A stretch of 64,000 nucleotides of DNA from AP-15 sp963732095 (GCA_963732095.1 CAVSZA010000024.1:124001-188000); one strand, 5' to 3'. Positions 17,652 to 26,468 are shown, numbered from the stretch's first letter. Numbers and translations are program-made. The notes: generated by a model from the letters alone, not told the origin.

Positions 17652-18146
17652 GCAAGCCCCTCCCCCGCATTGCGGGAGAGGGAGGGGCCCAGCGCGAAAC
17701 GCTGGGAGGGTGAGGGTCTACTGGCGCTGAAGGATCTGAAGAATGGTATCGATTACGCCAGTCGTGTTGCTGAGGACGTCGTTGCTCCAAAAGCGGATCA
17801 CCTGCCAATCCTGCCTTTGAAGAAAAGCAGTGCGCCGCTTTTCCGTCACGCTTTCCGCGTGCTGACCGCCGTCGATCTCGATCACCAGTGAGTGCCGCGT
17901 GCAGGCGAAGTCCACAATGAAGGGCCCGATTGGATGCTGGCGGCGGAATTTGTACTTTGCCAAGCGGCGGTCGCGCAGCGCCGACCACATGCGCCGCTCG
18001 GCATCGGTCGAGGCCTGACGTAATCGGCGTGCCGTTCGGTTGGGCATGCGCGGAACTTAGCGGCGCTTCGTAAAGAACCTGCCGAGCCACCCTCACCCGG
18101 CTCGCTGCGCTCGCCACCCTCTCCCGCATTGCGGGAGAGGGGCTTT
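17652..18146. mobile_element. 0.5-kb element: DUF559 gene between inverted palindromic repeats
   Basis: The left end (17654-17717) reads AAGCCCCTCCCCCGCATTGC ... GGGTGAGGGT and the right end (18089-18145) reads ACCCTCACCC ... GCATTGCGGGAGAGGGGCTT, i.e. the outer ~30 bases and the inner GGGTGAGGG are inverted copies. The DUF559 gene fills the space almost exactly. GTCGC occurs on both sides (17647-17651 and 18147-18151) as a possible 5-bp target duplication. Removing the unit plus one GTCGC would leave about 35 bases between livH and livM, a normal operon gap. A related solo repeat lies at 26961-27017. Mobility is inferred. Confidence 0.55.
17718..18047 (-). CDS. DUF559 (Vsr-like PD-(D/E)XK fold) nuclease-domain protein
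   Basis: 109 residues. The opening RLRQASTDAERRMWSALRDR and the core FRRQHPIGPFIVDFACTRHS followed by LVIEIDGGQHAE are diagnostic of DUF559: the Asp of VDFAC and the Glu/Asp of EIDG are the expected metal ligands of a Vsr-like endonuclease fold. Family members are small single-domain proteins of unproven biological role. It is transcribed with the liv genes but is foreign to them, sitting between inverted palindromic repeats. Another frame translates the repeat as SPSPAMRERV, which is a repeat shadow. Confidence 0.85.
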   Translation of the reverse strand: MPNRTARRLRQASTDAERRMWSALRDRRLAKYKFRRQHPIGPFIVDFACTRHSLVIEIDGGQHAESVTEKRRTAFLQRQDWQVIRFWSNDVLSNTTGVIDTILQILQRQ

Positions 18147-18168
18147 GTCGCCAACGATTACTCATTCG

Positions 18169-19041
18169 TCAGCGCCCGAGGATGCCGGCGGGGCGCACGG
18201 CTAGGGTCAGGAGGAGGAAGCCGAACGCGACGGCGGGGGCCCAGGACGGGCCGTAAAAAGTCGCGGTGATGCTTTCGACGACGCCGATCAGAACGGCGCC
18301 AGCGAGCATGCCGGGAAAGCTGGTCATGCCGCCGAGCACACAGATCGCAAAGATCCGCCCGATGTAATCGCGGCCGATCGACGGCTCGACCGGCTGAATG
18401 ATGATCAACAGGGCGCCGGCGACCGAGGCGGTGGCGATCGAGAGGCCGAAGGCGACGCGCTTGACGCGGCTGGGGTTGGCCGCCATCAGCTGCAAGGCCA
18501 GCCGGTCTTGCGACACGGCGAGGATGGCGCGGCCGATAAAGGTGCGCCCCAAGAAGACTTGCAGCACCGCGAGCATCAATAGCGAGACCAGGAACGGCAC
18601 CAGCATGCGCAACGGCAGGTCGACAAAGCCGAGATGCAGGCTCGGACCGATGTACGGGGCTTCGACAAACCGGTAATCGACGCCGAAGACGAGGATCAGC
18701 CCGACCTCGCCGACAAACAATAAACCGAAGAAGAAAGCCAGACCCTGGATCAACTCCTCGCCGCGCCGTTCGAAGGCGTAGTAGTAGATCTGGTAGACCG
18801 CCATGCCGAGGAGAAAAAACACCGGCGCCATGACCACCCCGATCAGAATCGGGTCGATGCCGAAATTGGAATTGACGATGTAGGCGACAAAGGACCCGAG
18901 CATGATGAACGCCGGGTGGGCGATGTTGACGATGTCGAGCATTCCGAAGGAAATCGTCACCCCGACCGTGACCGCGGCATAAAACCCGCCGAGCAACAAG
19001 CCGGCGACGATGGCGTTGACCGCCAGGTCGAGCGAGATCAT
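18169..19041 (-). CDS. livH: branched-chain amino acid-type ABC transporter permease
   Basis: From ATG 19041 (MISLDLAVNAIVAGLLLGGF) the product has 290 residues and about eight membrane helices. TISFGMLDIVNIAHPAFIML is the LivH hallmark, and ILAVSQDRLALQLMAANPSR is the coupling loop. An upstream in-frame start at 19158 adds a hydrophilic 39-residue tail without family support. It is the first gene of the operon; no periplasmic binding protein gene adjoins the cluster. The DUF559 element follows 23 bases after the stop. Confidence 0.9.
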   Translation of the reverse strand: MISLDLAVNAIVAGLLLGGFYAAVTVGVTISFGMLDIVNIAHPAFIMLGSFVAYIVNSNFGIDPILIGVVMAPVFFLLGMAVYQIYYYAFERRGEELIQGLAFFFGLLFVGEVGLILVFGVDYRFVEAPYIGPSLHLGFVDLPLRMLVPFLVSLLMLAVLQVFLGRTFIGRAILAVSQDRLALQLMAANPSRVKRVAFGLSIATASVAGALLIIIQPVEPSIGRDYIGRIFAICVLGGMTSFPGMLAGAVLIGVVESITATFYGPSWAPAVAFGFLLLTLAVRPAGILGR

Positions 19042-19195
19042 GAGGGCGGATGGGGTAGTGGCGCTCTCGGCATCTTGATCCCCAGATCGTGCGTTTCTGC
19101 CAGCCATTAGAGCAGCATCGGCGGCGCCTGTTAAGGCCCGGTGCGGACAAGCTCTCAACCGCCGGTAAGCGGCGGCGCCTTGCTTTGCGCGCTCA

Positions 19196-19222
19196 CAAAA
19201 AACGCGGGCACGGGCCCGCGTT
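19196..19222 (-). terminator. intrinsic terminator for the beta-propeller gene
   Basis: On the minus strand AACGCGGGCC pairs with GGCACGGGC-type sequence to form a stem ending in CCCGCGTT and a run of six to seven T (A-run on the plus strand at 19196-19202). It lies about 70 bases after the stop at 19289. Confidence 0.65.
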
Positions 19223-19288
19223 CTTCGAGAGTGTTCGGGCGCATCTGCGGCCTCTTGCAGGCCGCCGCACCCAAGAGCTCAATCGGGG

Positions 19289-20689
19289 TTAGTCTCTCGC
19301 GCTGGTCAGGTCGACGTCATTCCGGCCATAAACTCCGATGCATCCGGTCAAGCAGCCGGGGATCGCATTGTTGGCCGGCAACGGGACAAATACCCAATTG
19401 TTGGCGGCGTTGGCAGCGACTGAATGCGCGCTGCCGGAGGGGTGGCCAGGCGGCGGCCCTAAGGGCGGGCTTACCAGCGGCACGTCGAAGGTCGGCACGA
19501 TCTGGTCGAGGTTTTGGCTCGTTCCGTCGATTACCCCGAGGAGCCCGGCGCCCTGATCCGTGGCCGAAAGGGCGCCCGAAGTCGAAGTCGCCAAGTGCGG
19601 CGAATAGGGCGTATTTTGCGAGCCGGTATACCAATGATCATCGCCGGAATTGTACCAAACTTCGTCCGACGAGCCGATACCGGAAACAAAAGCATAGATC
19701 CCATTGACGTCGATGATCACCTGCACCGGGTTGGCGCTATCCGGATCGGCACCGAACCACGGCACGCCCGCGGTGTCGTAAACGACGCTGCAGCCTGCCA
19801 GGAATGTCCCATTCCTGGGATTTAGGGAAAGACCGGCCGGCATGCAAAATGGCACCGAAAACAGGGTTTCGACGCTTGCCGTCAGCGGGTTGATGCGCGC
19901 AATTGCTCCAGTCGTGCCTGGCGTGGCGATCGTTCCCGATGTCGAAGGGATTGATTTATAGAACCGTTGCGTGCCCGGATCCCACACTGGTTGCTCGGCG
20001 CCGTTCGTCGCAAAAGCGAAAACGATTTTGCTTCCAAGCTTCAGCGTGCAATTGGTGCCGACCGAGATCAGGGTCGCGAATGGTGGGGTCTCTGCGTTGT
20101 TGACCACGAGCAACAGCCTGTCCTTTGGGTCAAATGCCATCTCGTCCGCACGAGTCGTCCCGCCCGTATTAACATCGCCAGCCTGCGTGCCGCTAGGGAG
20201 CTGGAAGGAAACGACGCGGCTCGGGCCATCGCCGGCAAAGAGGCATGTTCCAGATCCATCGGTTGCGACGCCGTTAGGCCCAGAGATATTGTTATTGACG
20301 GCAGTGCCAGCCGTGTTGAGTTTCACTCCGGCAAACGGTGGCGAAGCGGTGATCTGCTTAACGAACGCCCCGGTCTTGGCGTTAACGACATCGACCGCCG
20401 AATTCGAACGATCGCCGAGATAGTAAGTTTGGCTCGTCTGGTCGACAAAGCTGATATCAAAGCCGTACATCCCGCCGGTCGTGTTCGTCGTTGCGACCGG
20501 GACGGGTATCGTGGAGAGCAGCCTGACGGGTCCGCTGTTTTCCGGCGAGCTTTTGACCGTTTTTTTATCCCCGTCGGCCCAGGCACCAGTGCCCACCACC
20601 AACAGGGCCGGGCCGACCACCGCCGCGACGGCCCAGGAGTGGAGATATTTCTTTAACAAGGGGTGCAAGGTCCTGTGCGCTCGAAGCAT
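19289..20689 (-). CDS. secreted beta-propeller-like protein of unknown function
   Basis: 466 residues with an N-terminal export signal (hydrophobic core WAVAAVVGPALLVVGTGAWA). The mature part shows repeated strand patterns typical of NHL/YVTN-type propellers: GFDISFVDQTSQTYYLGDRS, NAKTGAFVKQI, GPNGVATDGSGTCLFAGDGP, DEMAFDPKDRLLLVVNNAET and AIARINPLTASVETL. Cysteines are few and paired late (CLTGC). Such proteins bind ligands or surfaces and have no predictable activity. It is monocistronic, followed by a clear terminator, and diverges from a response regulator 245 bases away. Confidence 0.7.
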   Translation of the reverse strand: MLRAHRTLHPLLKKYLHSWAVAAVVGPALLVVGTGAWADGDKKTVKSSPENSGPVRLLSTIPVPVATTNTTGGMYGFDISFVDQTSQTYYLGDRSNSAVDVVNAKTGAFVKQITASPPFAGVKLNTAGTAVNNNISGPNGVATDGSGTCLFAGDGPSRVVSFQLPSGTQAGDVNTGGTTRADEMAFDPKDRLLLVVNNAETPPFATLISVGTNCTLKLGSKIVFAFATNGAEQPVWDPGTQRFYKSIPSTSGTIATPGTTGAIARINPLTASVETLFSVPFCMPAGLSLNPRNGTFLAGCSVVYDTAGVPWFGADPDSANPVQVIIDVNGIYAFVSGIGSSDEVWYNSGDDHWYTGSQNTPYSPHLATSTSGALSATDQGAGLLGVIDGTSQNLDQIVPTFDVPLVSPPLGPPPGHPSGSAHSVAANAANNWVFVPLPANNAIPGCLTGCIGVYGRNDVDLTSARD

Positions 20690-20934
20690 TTTGTCCTCCC
20701 ATTTAGCGTGGTTTTCAACTGGCGCCGGCCCAGATAGCGTCCGGCGCGTGTAGGCTCGCCCGCTTTCGACAAAGAGTCAACGCAATTTGATCCGTTTTTT
20801 GACGTATTCTGCTGCCTTGATTTATCTTAGGTTGTGGTTATGTTTCCGTTATATTGGGATTTTGTAATCTGACGCCGCTTATAATCTCCCGAGAGATCGA
20901 ATGGCCGAGCCAATGCTAGAGAGCGAGCCGCCGC

Positions 20935-21612
20935 TTGAAGATCCTGCTGGTTGAGGATGATGGAGAGAATGCCGATTACGTCGCGAACGGCCTTCGCGAG
21001 GAAGGCCACTTGGTCGTCGAGGTGGCAAGCGGTGCGGAGGGCCTCATTTGCGCAATCGGCAATGGCTTCGATCTACTCATCGTAGATCGGATGGTACCCG
21101 ATCTCGACGGGCTGAACCTCGTCAAGAGCTTGCGCGCGGCCGGCCATCACACGCCGGTTCTGTTCCTCACCGCGCTCGATGGCGTCGAGGATCGGGTCTC
21201 GGGGCTCAACGCGGGTGGCGACGATTATCTGGTGAAGCCTTTCGCTTTCTCCGAGCTCGTCGCGCGGGTCGCCGCGTTGGGGCGAAGACCGCGCACAACC
21301 GCGGCGGAGACCAGGCTCCACTTGCTCGATCTCGAAATCGACCTACTGTCGCGCACGGTGCGGCGTCGCGGGCAGCTGATCGAGCTGCAGCCAAGGGAAT
21401 ACCGCCTGCTCGAATACCTGATGCGCCACGCTGGTCAGGTGGTCACGCGCACGATGCTGCTCGAGCACGTCTGGGACATTCATTTCGACCCTCGCTCGAA
21501 CATTGTGGAAACCCATATCAGCCGCCTGCGGAGCAAGGTCGATAAAGGCTTCGAGGCGCAGCTGATCCACACGGTTAGAGGGGCAGGTTATTGTGTCCGC
21601 AACCCTGCCTAG
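20935..21612 (+). CDS. OmpR/PhoB-family response regulator
   Basis: 225 residues. The receiver domain has the acidic pair EDD, phospho-acceptor Asp in LLIVDRMVPDLDG, Thr in VLFLTALDG and Lys in YLVKPF; the C-terminal winged helix has LIELQPREYRLLEYLMRHAG and SNIVETHISRLRSKVD. The start is TTG at 20935; an in-frame TAG at 20917 rules out any upstream start and no ATG is available. It overlaps the sensor kinase gene by 20 bases. The sequence resembles heavy-metal (CusR-type) and PhoP-type regulators; the signal is not evident. Confidence 0.92.
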   Translation: MKILLVEDDGENADYVANGLREEGHLVVEVASGAEGLICAIGNGFDLLIVDRMVPDLDGLNLVKSLRAAGHHTPVLFLTALDGVEDRVSGLNAGGDDYLVKPFAFSELVARVAALGRRPRTTAAETRLHLLDLEIDLLSRTVRRRGQLIELQPREYRLLEYLMRHAGQVVTRTMLLEHVWDIHFDPRSNIVETHISRLRSKVDKGFEAQLIHTVRGAGYCVRNPA

Positions 21613-23185
21613 GGTCCTGCGGACCTCGAGCTTTCGCCTTACCTTGCTCTACGCCGGGCTGTTCGGCTGTTCGGCCCTGATCCTGCTCGGGGTCATCTAT
21701 TGGTGGGCCGGTATGTACATGGCGAGATCGCTGGATACGGCGATCGACAGCGATATCACCGAGCTTGAGGACAGTCTTCGGGCCGGCGGCAATGAGGCTC
21801 TGACAGCGCAAGTAAAGGAACGGCTGCAGGAAACGCCGAACGGTCCAATGTTTATTTTGCTTCAGGATCCAGAGGGAAGAGTAATTGCCGGAAATCTTCC
21901 GCCCTCCCACAGCGGAGAAGGTCGCTTCGATTTGAAAGTGCCGAGAACCAATTCACCGAGTGTGGCTATCCACGCCCACGGCATTACCTTACCAGACGGC
22001 GAGTATTTGATGGTGGGAGTCGATGCGCTTCCGCGCCGTGAGATGCACAAGCTCATTGTGCGGGTGTTCGGGTGGAGCTCTGCCGTCAGCCTCCTGCTCG
22101 CGTTCACCGGCGGGGCGTTGATAAGCCGTAATCTGCTTCGGCGTATCGAAACAATCAGCCGGGCGGCGCGTGACATCATGGCCGGCGACTTCTCCAGAAG
22201 AATCCCAGACCGCGGCACAGCCGACGAATTAGATCATCTGATCGCAAGCCTCAATGCCATGCTCGAGCGCAATGAGCCCGCGATGGAGAGCGTGCGCCAA
22301 GTGTCAAACGATATCGCGCACGATTTGCGCACGCCGCTGACCCGGCTGCGCCAGCGGCTCGAGCTCGCGCAGCGCCGGGCGCAATCGGTAGAGGAGTGGC
22401 AGCGCGCCGCGGATGGGTGCATCTCCGATATGGACGCCATCCTGGAGACCTTCGGTGCGTTGCTGCGCATCGCGCAAATCGAAAGCGGAATACCGGCGCG
22501 TCGTTTTGCCAAGGTTGACCTCTCGGAGCTGCTGCGCACCGTGATCGAGGTCTATCAGCCGATGGCCGAAGAAAAAGAACAGCCGTTTACCGCCGATATC
22601 GCCTCCGGCCTCACGGTCTGGGGCGACCGCGAGCTCCTGGCGCAGATGATTGCAAACGTGATCGAGAATGCAATGAAGCATTCGCCGAGGAGATCGTCCA
22701 TCAGCCTTGCAACCAGCAGGTCGGCAAGCGCGCTAGCCGTCACAGTGAGCGATAGCGGGCCGGGAATCCCAAGCGAACAGCGTGCACACGTGTTCCAGCG
22801 CTTTTACCGGCTGGAACGCAGCCGCAGCACGCCGGGAAATGGACTTGGCCTCAGCCTGGTCGAAGCGATCGCGGCGCTCCATCAGATTGGCGTCGAGCTG
22901 ACCGACAACGCCCCCGGCCTGCGCGTCACGCTGCGGTTTCACGCGCCCGATCAACGCGCATATGCCGGAGATGGCCTAGTTAGGCCCCAGAGCCGCTCTT
23001 GCGACATCAGGCTGGTCTCCGGCCAGCCCGTCATGACAAATCTAGCCAGGGGCAAAAAGGGACTTCCCGCCAGCGACCGCTGCCAAGTCAGGGCGGGATC
23101 AGCGGCTCGCCGCGCATGTACTTGCCGCGGCAAAATAGGAGGGTCGGCTTGGCAGTGTAGGCGTAGCGCTCGACGTGGCCGATGA
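21593..23185 (+). CDS. membrane sensor histidine kinase
   Basis: 530 residues from GTG 21593. TM1 (~18-40) and TM2 (~160-180) enclose a ~115-residue periplasmic sensor, followed by a HAMP domain, the H-box SNDIAHDLRTPLTRLRQRLE, N box MIANVIENAMKHS and G boxes SDSGPGIP and GNGLGLSLVEA. It is the partner of the overlapping regulator. The domain should end near LRVTLRFHAPD, but the frame runs on ~65 residues of basic, low-quality sequence and overlaps the 3' end of the convergent flavin reductase gene by 98 bases, so its natural stop has probably been lost. Confidence 0.9.
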   Translation: MSATLPRVLRTSSFRLTLLYAGLFGCSALILLGVIYWWAGMYMARSLDTAIDSDITELEDSLRAGGNEALTAQVKERLQETPNGPMFILLQDPEGRVIAGNLPPSHSGEGRFDLKVPRTNSPSVAIHAHGITLPDGEYLMVGVDALPRREMHKLIVRVFGWSSAVSLLLAFTGGALISRNLLRRIETISRAARDIMAGDFSRRIPDRGTADELDHLIASLNAMLERNEPAMESVRQVSNDIAHDLRTPLTRLRQRLELAQRRAQSVEEWQRAADGCISDMDAILETFGALLRIAQIESGIPARRFAKVDLSELLRTVIEVYQPMAEEKEQPFTADIASGLTVWGDRELLAQMIANVIENAMKHSPRRSSISLATSRSASALAVTVSDSGPGIPSEQRAHVFQRFYRLERSRSTPGNGLGLSLVEAIAALHQIGVELTDNAPGLRVTLRFHAPDQRAYAGDGLVRPQSRSCDIRLVSGQPVMTNLARGKKGLPASDRCQVRAGSAARRACTCRGKIGGSAWQCRRSARRGR

Positions 23186-23663
23186 AGATGATGTGGTCCC
23201 CACCGTAGTGCCGGTACTCGTTCCGGCACTCGAAATGTGCGGCGGAGCCGATCAGCACCGGGGCGCCGCATTCGGGGATGATGTGGTCGATCTCGGCGAA
23301 TTTGTTGTCGTGCGTGCGGGCGAATTTGTTCGACAGCTCGATCTGGTCGTGCGCCAATATATTGACGACGAAATGCGAGCCCTCCTGGAAAGCCGGCAGG
23401 CTCTGCGCGTATAGCGAGGCGCTCCACAGCACTAAGGGCGGCGTCAGCGACACCGAGGTGAAGGAGTTGGCGGTCATGCCGTAGAGCCCGCCCGACGCGC
23501 CGCGCGCCGTGACAATCGTCACGCCGGTCGCGAAGGTGCCGAGCGCGCTGCGGAAGTCGCGCAGATCGAAGCCCTCGCCAGCGGTGCTTCGCACCGGTGC
23601 GGCATGGCTGCCAATGAGCTCGTCCTTCGGGATTTTGTTGTCCCCGGAGCTTTCGTTGTCCAT
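23088..23663 (-). CDS. flavin reductase component (HpaC/HsaB-like)
   Basis: 191 residues from ATG 23663. The fold signature FRSALGTFATGVTIVTARGA, GMTANSFTSVSLTPPLVLWS and FVVNILAHDQIELSNKFA is that of the flavin reductase-like domain that binds FMN/FAD, with a C-terminal YRHYGGDHIIFIGHVERYAY. It supplies reduced flavin, by diffusion, to the monooxygenase encoded 11 bases upstream in the same direction. A longer frame up to 23957 is antisense read-through. FMN versus FAD preference cannot be told. Confidence 0.88.
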   Translation of the reverse strand: MDNESSGDNKIPKDELIGSHAAPVRSTAGEGFDLRDFRSALGTFATGVTIVTARGASGGLYGMTANSFTSVSLTPPLVLWSASLYAQSLPAFQEGSHFVVNILAHDQIELSNKFARTHDNKFAEIDHIIPECGAPVLIGSAAHFECRNEYRHYGGDHIIFIGHVERYAYTAKPTLLFCRGKYMRGEPLIPP

Positions 23664-23674
23664 TGCCGGGGTCC

Positions 23675-24877
23675 TCAGAGCGGCGCGTCGGGCGGCAGCC
23701 CGAGCGCCACCCTGCCGTAAATCGCGCTGTTGACGTCCCAGTTCAGATGGTAATGGGCATTGGCCGCATGGACGTCCCGGAACGCTCGCTGGATCGGGTT
23801 CCTCTGATAGATCGCGCCGCCGCCGGTTGCGGCGAACAGGAGGTCGACCGCCTTCGTGCACAAGCTCGCGGCAAAGGCGCCGTCGCGCCGGTAGCGCGCC
23901 CGCTGCTCGATGCTCGGCACGACCCCGGCCTCGGTGATCCGCATTGCCTCGTCGCAATCGCGCACTGCAATCGCTTCCGCCGCATCGGCAAGCGCCGCCG
24001 CCTCGGCGAGATGGACCTGGATATTGGTGAAATCGGCGAGGTTCTTGCCGGTATAAGCGCTCAGCCTGTTGCGGGTCGTCTCGGCGAAGTGCTGGATCGC
24101 GCCGCGGGCGATGCCGAGCGAGACGCCAGCGATAGCGTAGGCAAACAGGCTAACGGCCGGCAGCTTGTACAGCGTTCCGGGATTGAGTTCGCTGCCTCGA
24201 TTGGGGCCGCCCTTGATCCGCTCGGTGGCGAGGGTGCGGTAGGCCGGAACAAAAATGTCGTTGACCTCCACGTCCTTGCTGCCGGTGCCGGCAAGACCGA
24301 TCACCTCCCAGGTGTCGATGATCTTGTAGTCACTCGCCGGCACCAGAAGCATGCGCGGCTCGCTCTGCCCGGTCTCCTCGTCGCTGACGACGGCGCCGAA
24401 CATGTTCCAGGCTGCGGCATCGATGCCGCTCGAAAACGGCCAGCGGCCGCTGAGACGATAGCCGCCGTCCACGCGCCGCGCCCGGCCGCGCGCGAAAATC
24501 AAAGCCGAGCTGATCAGACTGTCGGGCGATTCGCCCCAGATCTCGTGCTGCGCCTCGGGGTGCCACATGCCGAGCAGCCAATGATGGGCGGCGAGGTTGG
24601 CCAGCACCCAGGAGGTCGAGCCGCAACCCTGACCGATCACCGCGGTCAGCTCGTACAGCGCGCGGTAGGGCAGCTCGCTGCCGCCGACGCGGGCCGGCTG
24701 CAGCATGCGGAAGAGACCGCTCGAATGCAGATCGGCGATCGTCTCGTCGGGCAGCCGGCGAAGCTGCTCGGCCCGCGGGGCGCGCTCGCGCAGAACCGGG
24801 ATCAGCGCCTCAGCGCGCGCCAGCAGCTCTTCGAAGCGCGGCGGCGCCGCGCGCTGGTCGGTCGTTGCCTCGGGCAT
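23675..24877 (-). CDS. flavin-dependent monooxygenase, acyl-CoA dehydrogenase fold (HsaA/group D type)
   Basis: 400 residues with the acyl-CoA dehydrogenase architecture: N-terminal helices (RRLPDETIADLHSSGLFRML), the middle strand domain (GGYRLSGRWPFSSGIDAAAW, VIGLAGTGSKDVEVNDIFVP) and a C-terminal helical domain ending FRDVHAANAHYHLNWDVNSA, where HxNxxW-type residues are typical of HsaA/HpaH-like hydroxylases. It uses reduced flavin from the adjacent reductase to hydroxylate a phenol or similar substrate. No catalytic Glu of true acyl-CoA dehydrogenases is evident. The substrate is unknown; a nearby intradiol dioxygenase suggests aromatic catabolism. Confidence 0.85.
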   Translation of the reverse strand: MPEATTDQRAAPPRFEELLARAEALIPVLRERAPRAEQLRRLPDETIADLHSSGLFRMLQPARVGGSELPYRALYELTAVIGQGCGSTSWVLANLAAHHWLLGMWHPEAQHEIWGESPDSLISSALIFARGRARRVDGGYRLSGRWPFSSGIDAAAWNMFGAVVSDEETGQSEPRMLLVPASDYKIIDTWEVIGLAGTGSKDVEVNDIFVPAYRTLATERIKGGPNRGSELNPGTLYKLPAVSLFAYAIAGVSLGIARGAIQHFAETTRNRLSAYTGKNLADFTNIQVHLAEAAALADAAEAIAVRDCDEAMRITEAGVVPSIEQRARYRRDGAFAASLCTKAVDLLFAATGGGAIYQRNPIQRAFRDVHAANAHYHLNWDVNSAIYGRVALGLPPDAPL

Positions 24878-25025
24878 TGCGCTCCTCTCCCGGATAAGCC
24901 AGCTTGTGCTATCCTACTCCTCGCCTCGCAACTCGGCGATATTCTATTCATGTAGGTCTGGTCGCGCCCTTCACCCCTGGTATGGGTGCGTAGGTTATTG
25001 CAACATCAAGGGGAGATAGACACTA

Positions 25026-25532
25026 ATGTATAAATTATCTGGTTTGGCCGCCGGGGCGCTCGGTTTGGCGATCGGGTTGATCGGAAACGGCACGCCGGCA
25101 GCTGCCCAGGGTAATGTGCAGGTCGGGACGCTGACCTGCAACGTGGCCGGCGGTTGGGGGTTTGTGTTCGGCTCCTCGAAGTCCGTCCGCTGCACCTTCG
25201 CGCGGGCCGGAGGCCGGCCGGAGCACTATGCCGGCACGATCAACAAATTCGGCGTCGATATCGGCTATACGCACGGCGGCGTGCTGGTTTGGGGCGTTTT
25301 TGCGCCGAGCGGCAGTCTCGCGCCGGGAGCGCTGTCGGGCAATTATGTCGGTGCGACCGGAAGCGCCACGGTTGGGGTCGGCGCCGGTGCCAATGTGCTG
25401 GTCGGCGGGTCCAACCGCACGATTTCGCTGCAACCGGTGAGCGTCGAAGGGAACACCGGTCTCAATGTCGCCGCCGGAATCGGATCGATCAGCCTGCGTT
25501 ACCAGCCCCAAGTAGGACATCGAGGCCGGTAG
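25026..25532 (+). CDS. DUF992 secreted protein
   Basis: 168 residues. A signal peptide (LSGLAAGALGLAIGLIGNGT ... AAAQ) precedes the DUF992 signature VGTLTCNVAGGWGFVFGSSK and a Gly/Ala-rich beta domain (GALSGNYVGATGSATVGVGA) ending LQPVSVEGNTGLNVAAGIGS. DUF992 is an alphaproteobacterial periplasmic family of unknown function with two conserved cysteines, both visible here (LTC, VRC). AAGGGGAGA upstream of the start is a fair ribosome binding site. Confidence 0.85.
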   Translation: MYKLSGLAAGALGLAIGLIGNGTPAAAQGNVQVGTLTCNVAGGWGFVFGSSKSVRCTFARAGGRPEHYAGTINKFGVDIGYTHGGVLVWGVFAPSGSLAPGALSGNYVGATGSATVGVGAGANVLVGGSNRTISLQPVSVEGNTGLNVAAGIGSISLRYQPQVGHRGR

Positions 25533-25694
25533 CAACAACGCCGACCGGTGACGCCTCCTATGCCAAATGATCACAGGTTGGCTTCATCTCTCGGTCACCC
25601 GTCGGCGCTATTGTTGGCGAATGATCCGCGGGCGACCGGGACCGGGCGGCGACGCCCGAAATACGGCGCTCGCGGCGACGTTCTCTTGGCGCCG

Positions 25695-26468
25695 ATGTTC
25701 CGTCTCATCTATTACCTCTACGCTCGGCGGTTGGTCCGCGATGTCGGGAGCCGGCCGATGCCGCGCCACGTCGGCATCATCCTCGACGGCAACCGCCGCC
25801 ACGGCCGCTCGCGCGGCATCACCGAGCCGAGGGAGGTGTACGACCTCGGTGCGGACAAGCTCGACGAGATCCTCGAATGGTGCGCCGAGCTCGATATTCC
25901 GACAGTCACACTTTGGGTCTTTTCGACCGACAACTTCCAGCGGCCGGCAGCCGAAGTGTCCGGCATTTTGGCGTCGATCGAGGCCAAACTGACGGCGCTG
26001 GCCTGCGACCCCGGCATCCACCGCCGGCGCGTGCGGGTTCGCGCAATCGGTTGCCTCGCGATGCTCCCCGAGCCCGTGCTCGCTGCGATCAGGGCGGCCG
26101 AATGCGCCACTTCGAGCTATGACGGGCTGGAGCTCAACATTGCCGTGGCCTATGGCGGTCGCCAGGAAATCACCGACGCGGTGCGCGCCTTGCTCTGCTG
26201 TGTGGCCGAGAAGCAGGCGACTCTGGCCGAGGCGATCGACGAAGTCACCCCCGAAGCGATTGCCAGCCATCTCTACACCGCGGGCCTGCCAGACCCCGAT
26301 CTGATCATTCGCACGAGCGGGGAGATCCGCCTCTCGGGCTTTCTGCTTTGGCAGAGCGCCCATAGCGAATTCTATTTTACCGACGTCTTGTGGCCGGCTT
26401 TCCGCAAGATCGATTTCCTGCGCGCCATCCGTTCCTTCCAACAGCGCCGCCGCCGCTTCGGCTGCTGA
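25695..26468 (+). CDS. cis-prenyltransferase (UppS / Z-farnesyl diphosphate synthase family)
   Basis: From ATG 25695 the product (257 residues) begins MFRLIYYLYARRLVRDV, resembling short-chain actinobacterial Z-FPP synthases, then HVGIILDGNRRHGRSRG with the catalytic Asp and the DGNRR diphosphate site, VTLWVFSTDNFQRP, LNIAVAYGGRQEITDAV and PDPDLIIRTSGEIRLSGFLLWQSAHSE with the RTSGE...R..F..WQ signature. These enzymes condense IPP in cis configuration. The general motif FST.N..R is intact. An upstream start at 25548 adds 49 residues without family support. Main housekeeping uppS is probably elsewhere. Confidence 0.85.
   Translation: MFRLIYYLYARRLVRDVGSRPMPRHVGIILDGNRRHGRSRGITEPREVYDLGADKLDEILEWCAELDIPTVTLWVFSTDNFQRPAAEVSGILASIEAKLTALACDPGIHRRRVRVRAIGCLAMLPEPVLAAIRAAECATSSYDGLELNIAVAYGGRQEITDAVRALLCCVAEKQATLAEAIDEVTPEAIASHLYTAGLPDPDLIIRTSGEIRLSGFLLWQSAHSEFYFTDVLWPAFRKIDFLRAIRSFQQRRRRFGC

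Noticed and set aside
17638..18165. Alternative 175-codon frame over the DUF559 gene, reading SPSPAMRERVA
   Set aside because: It translates the palindromic repeat and the wrong frame of the nuclease gene; such peptides are repeat shadows.
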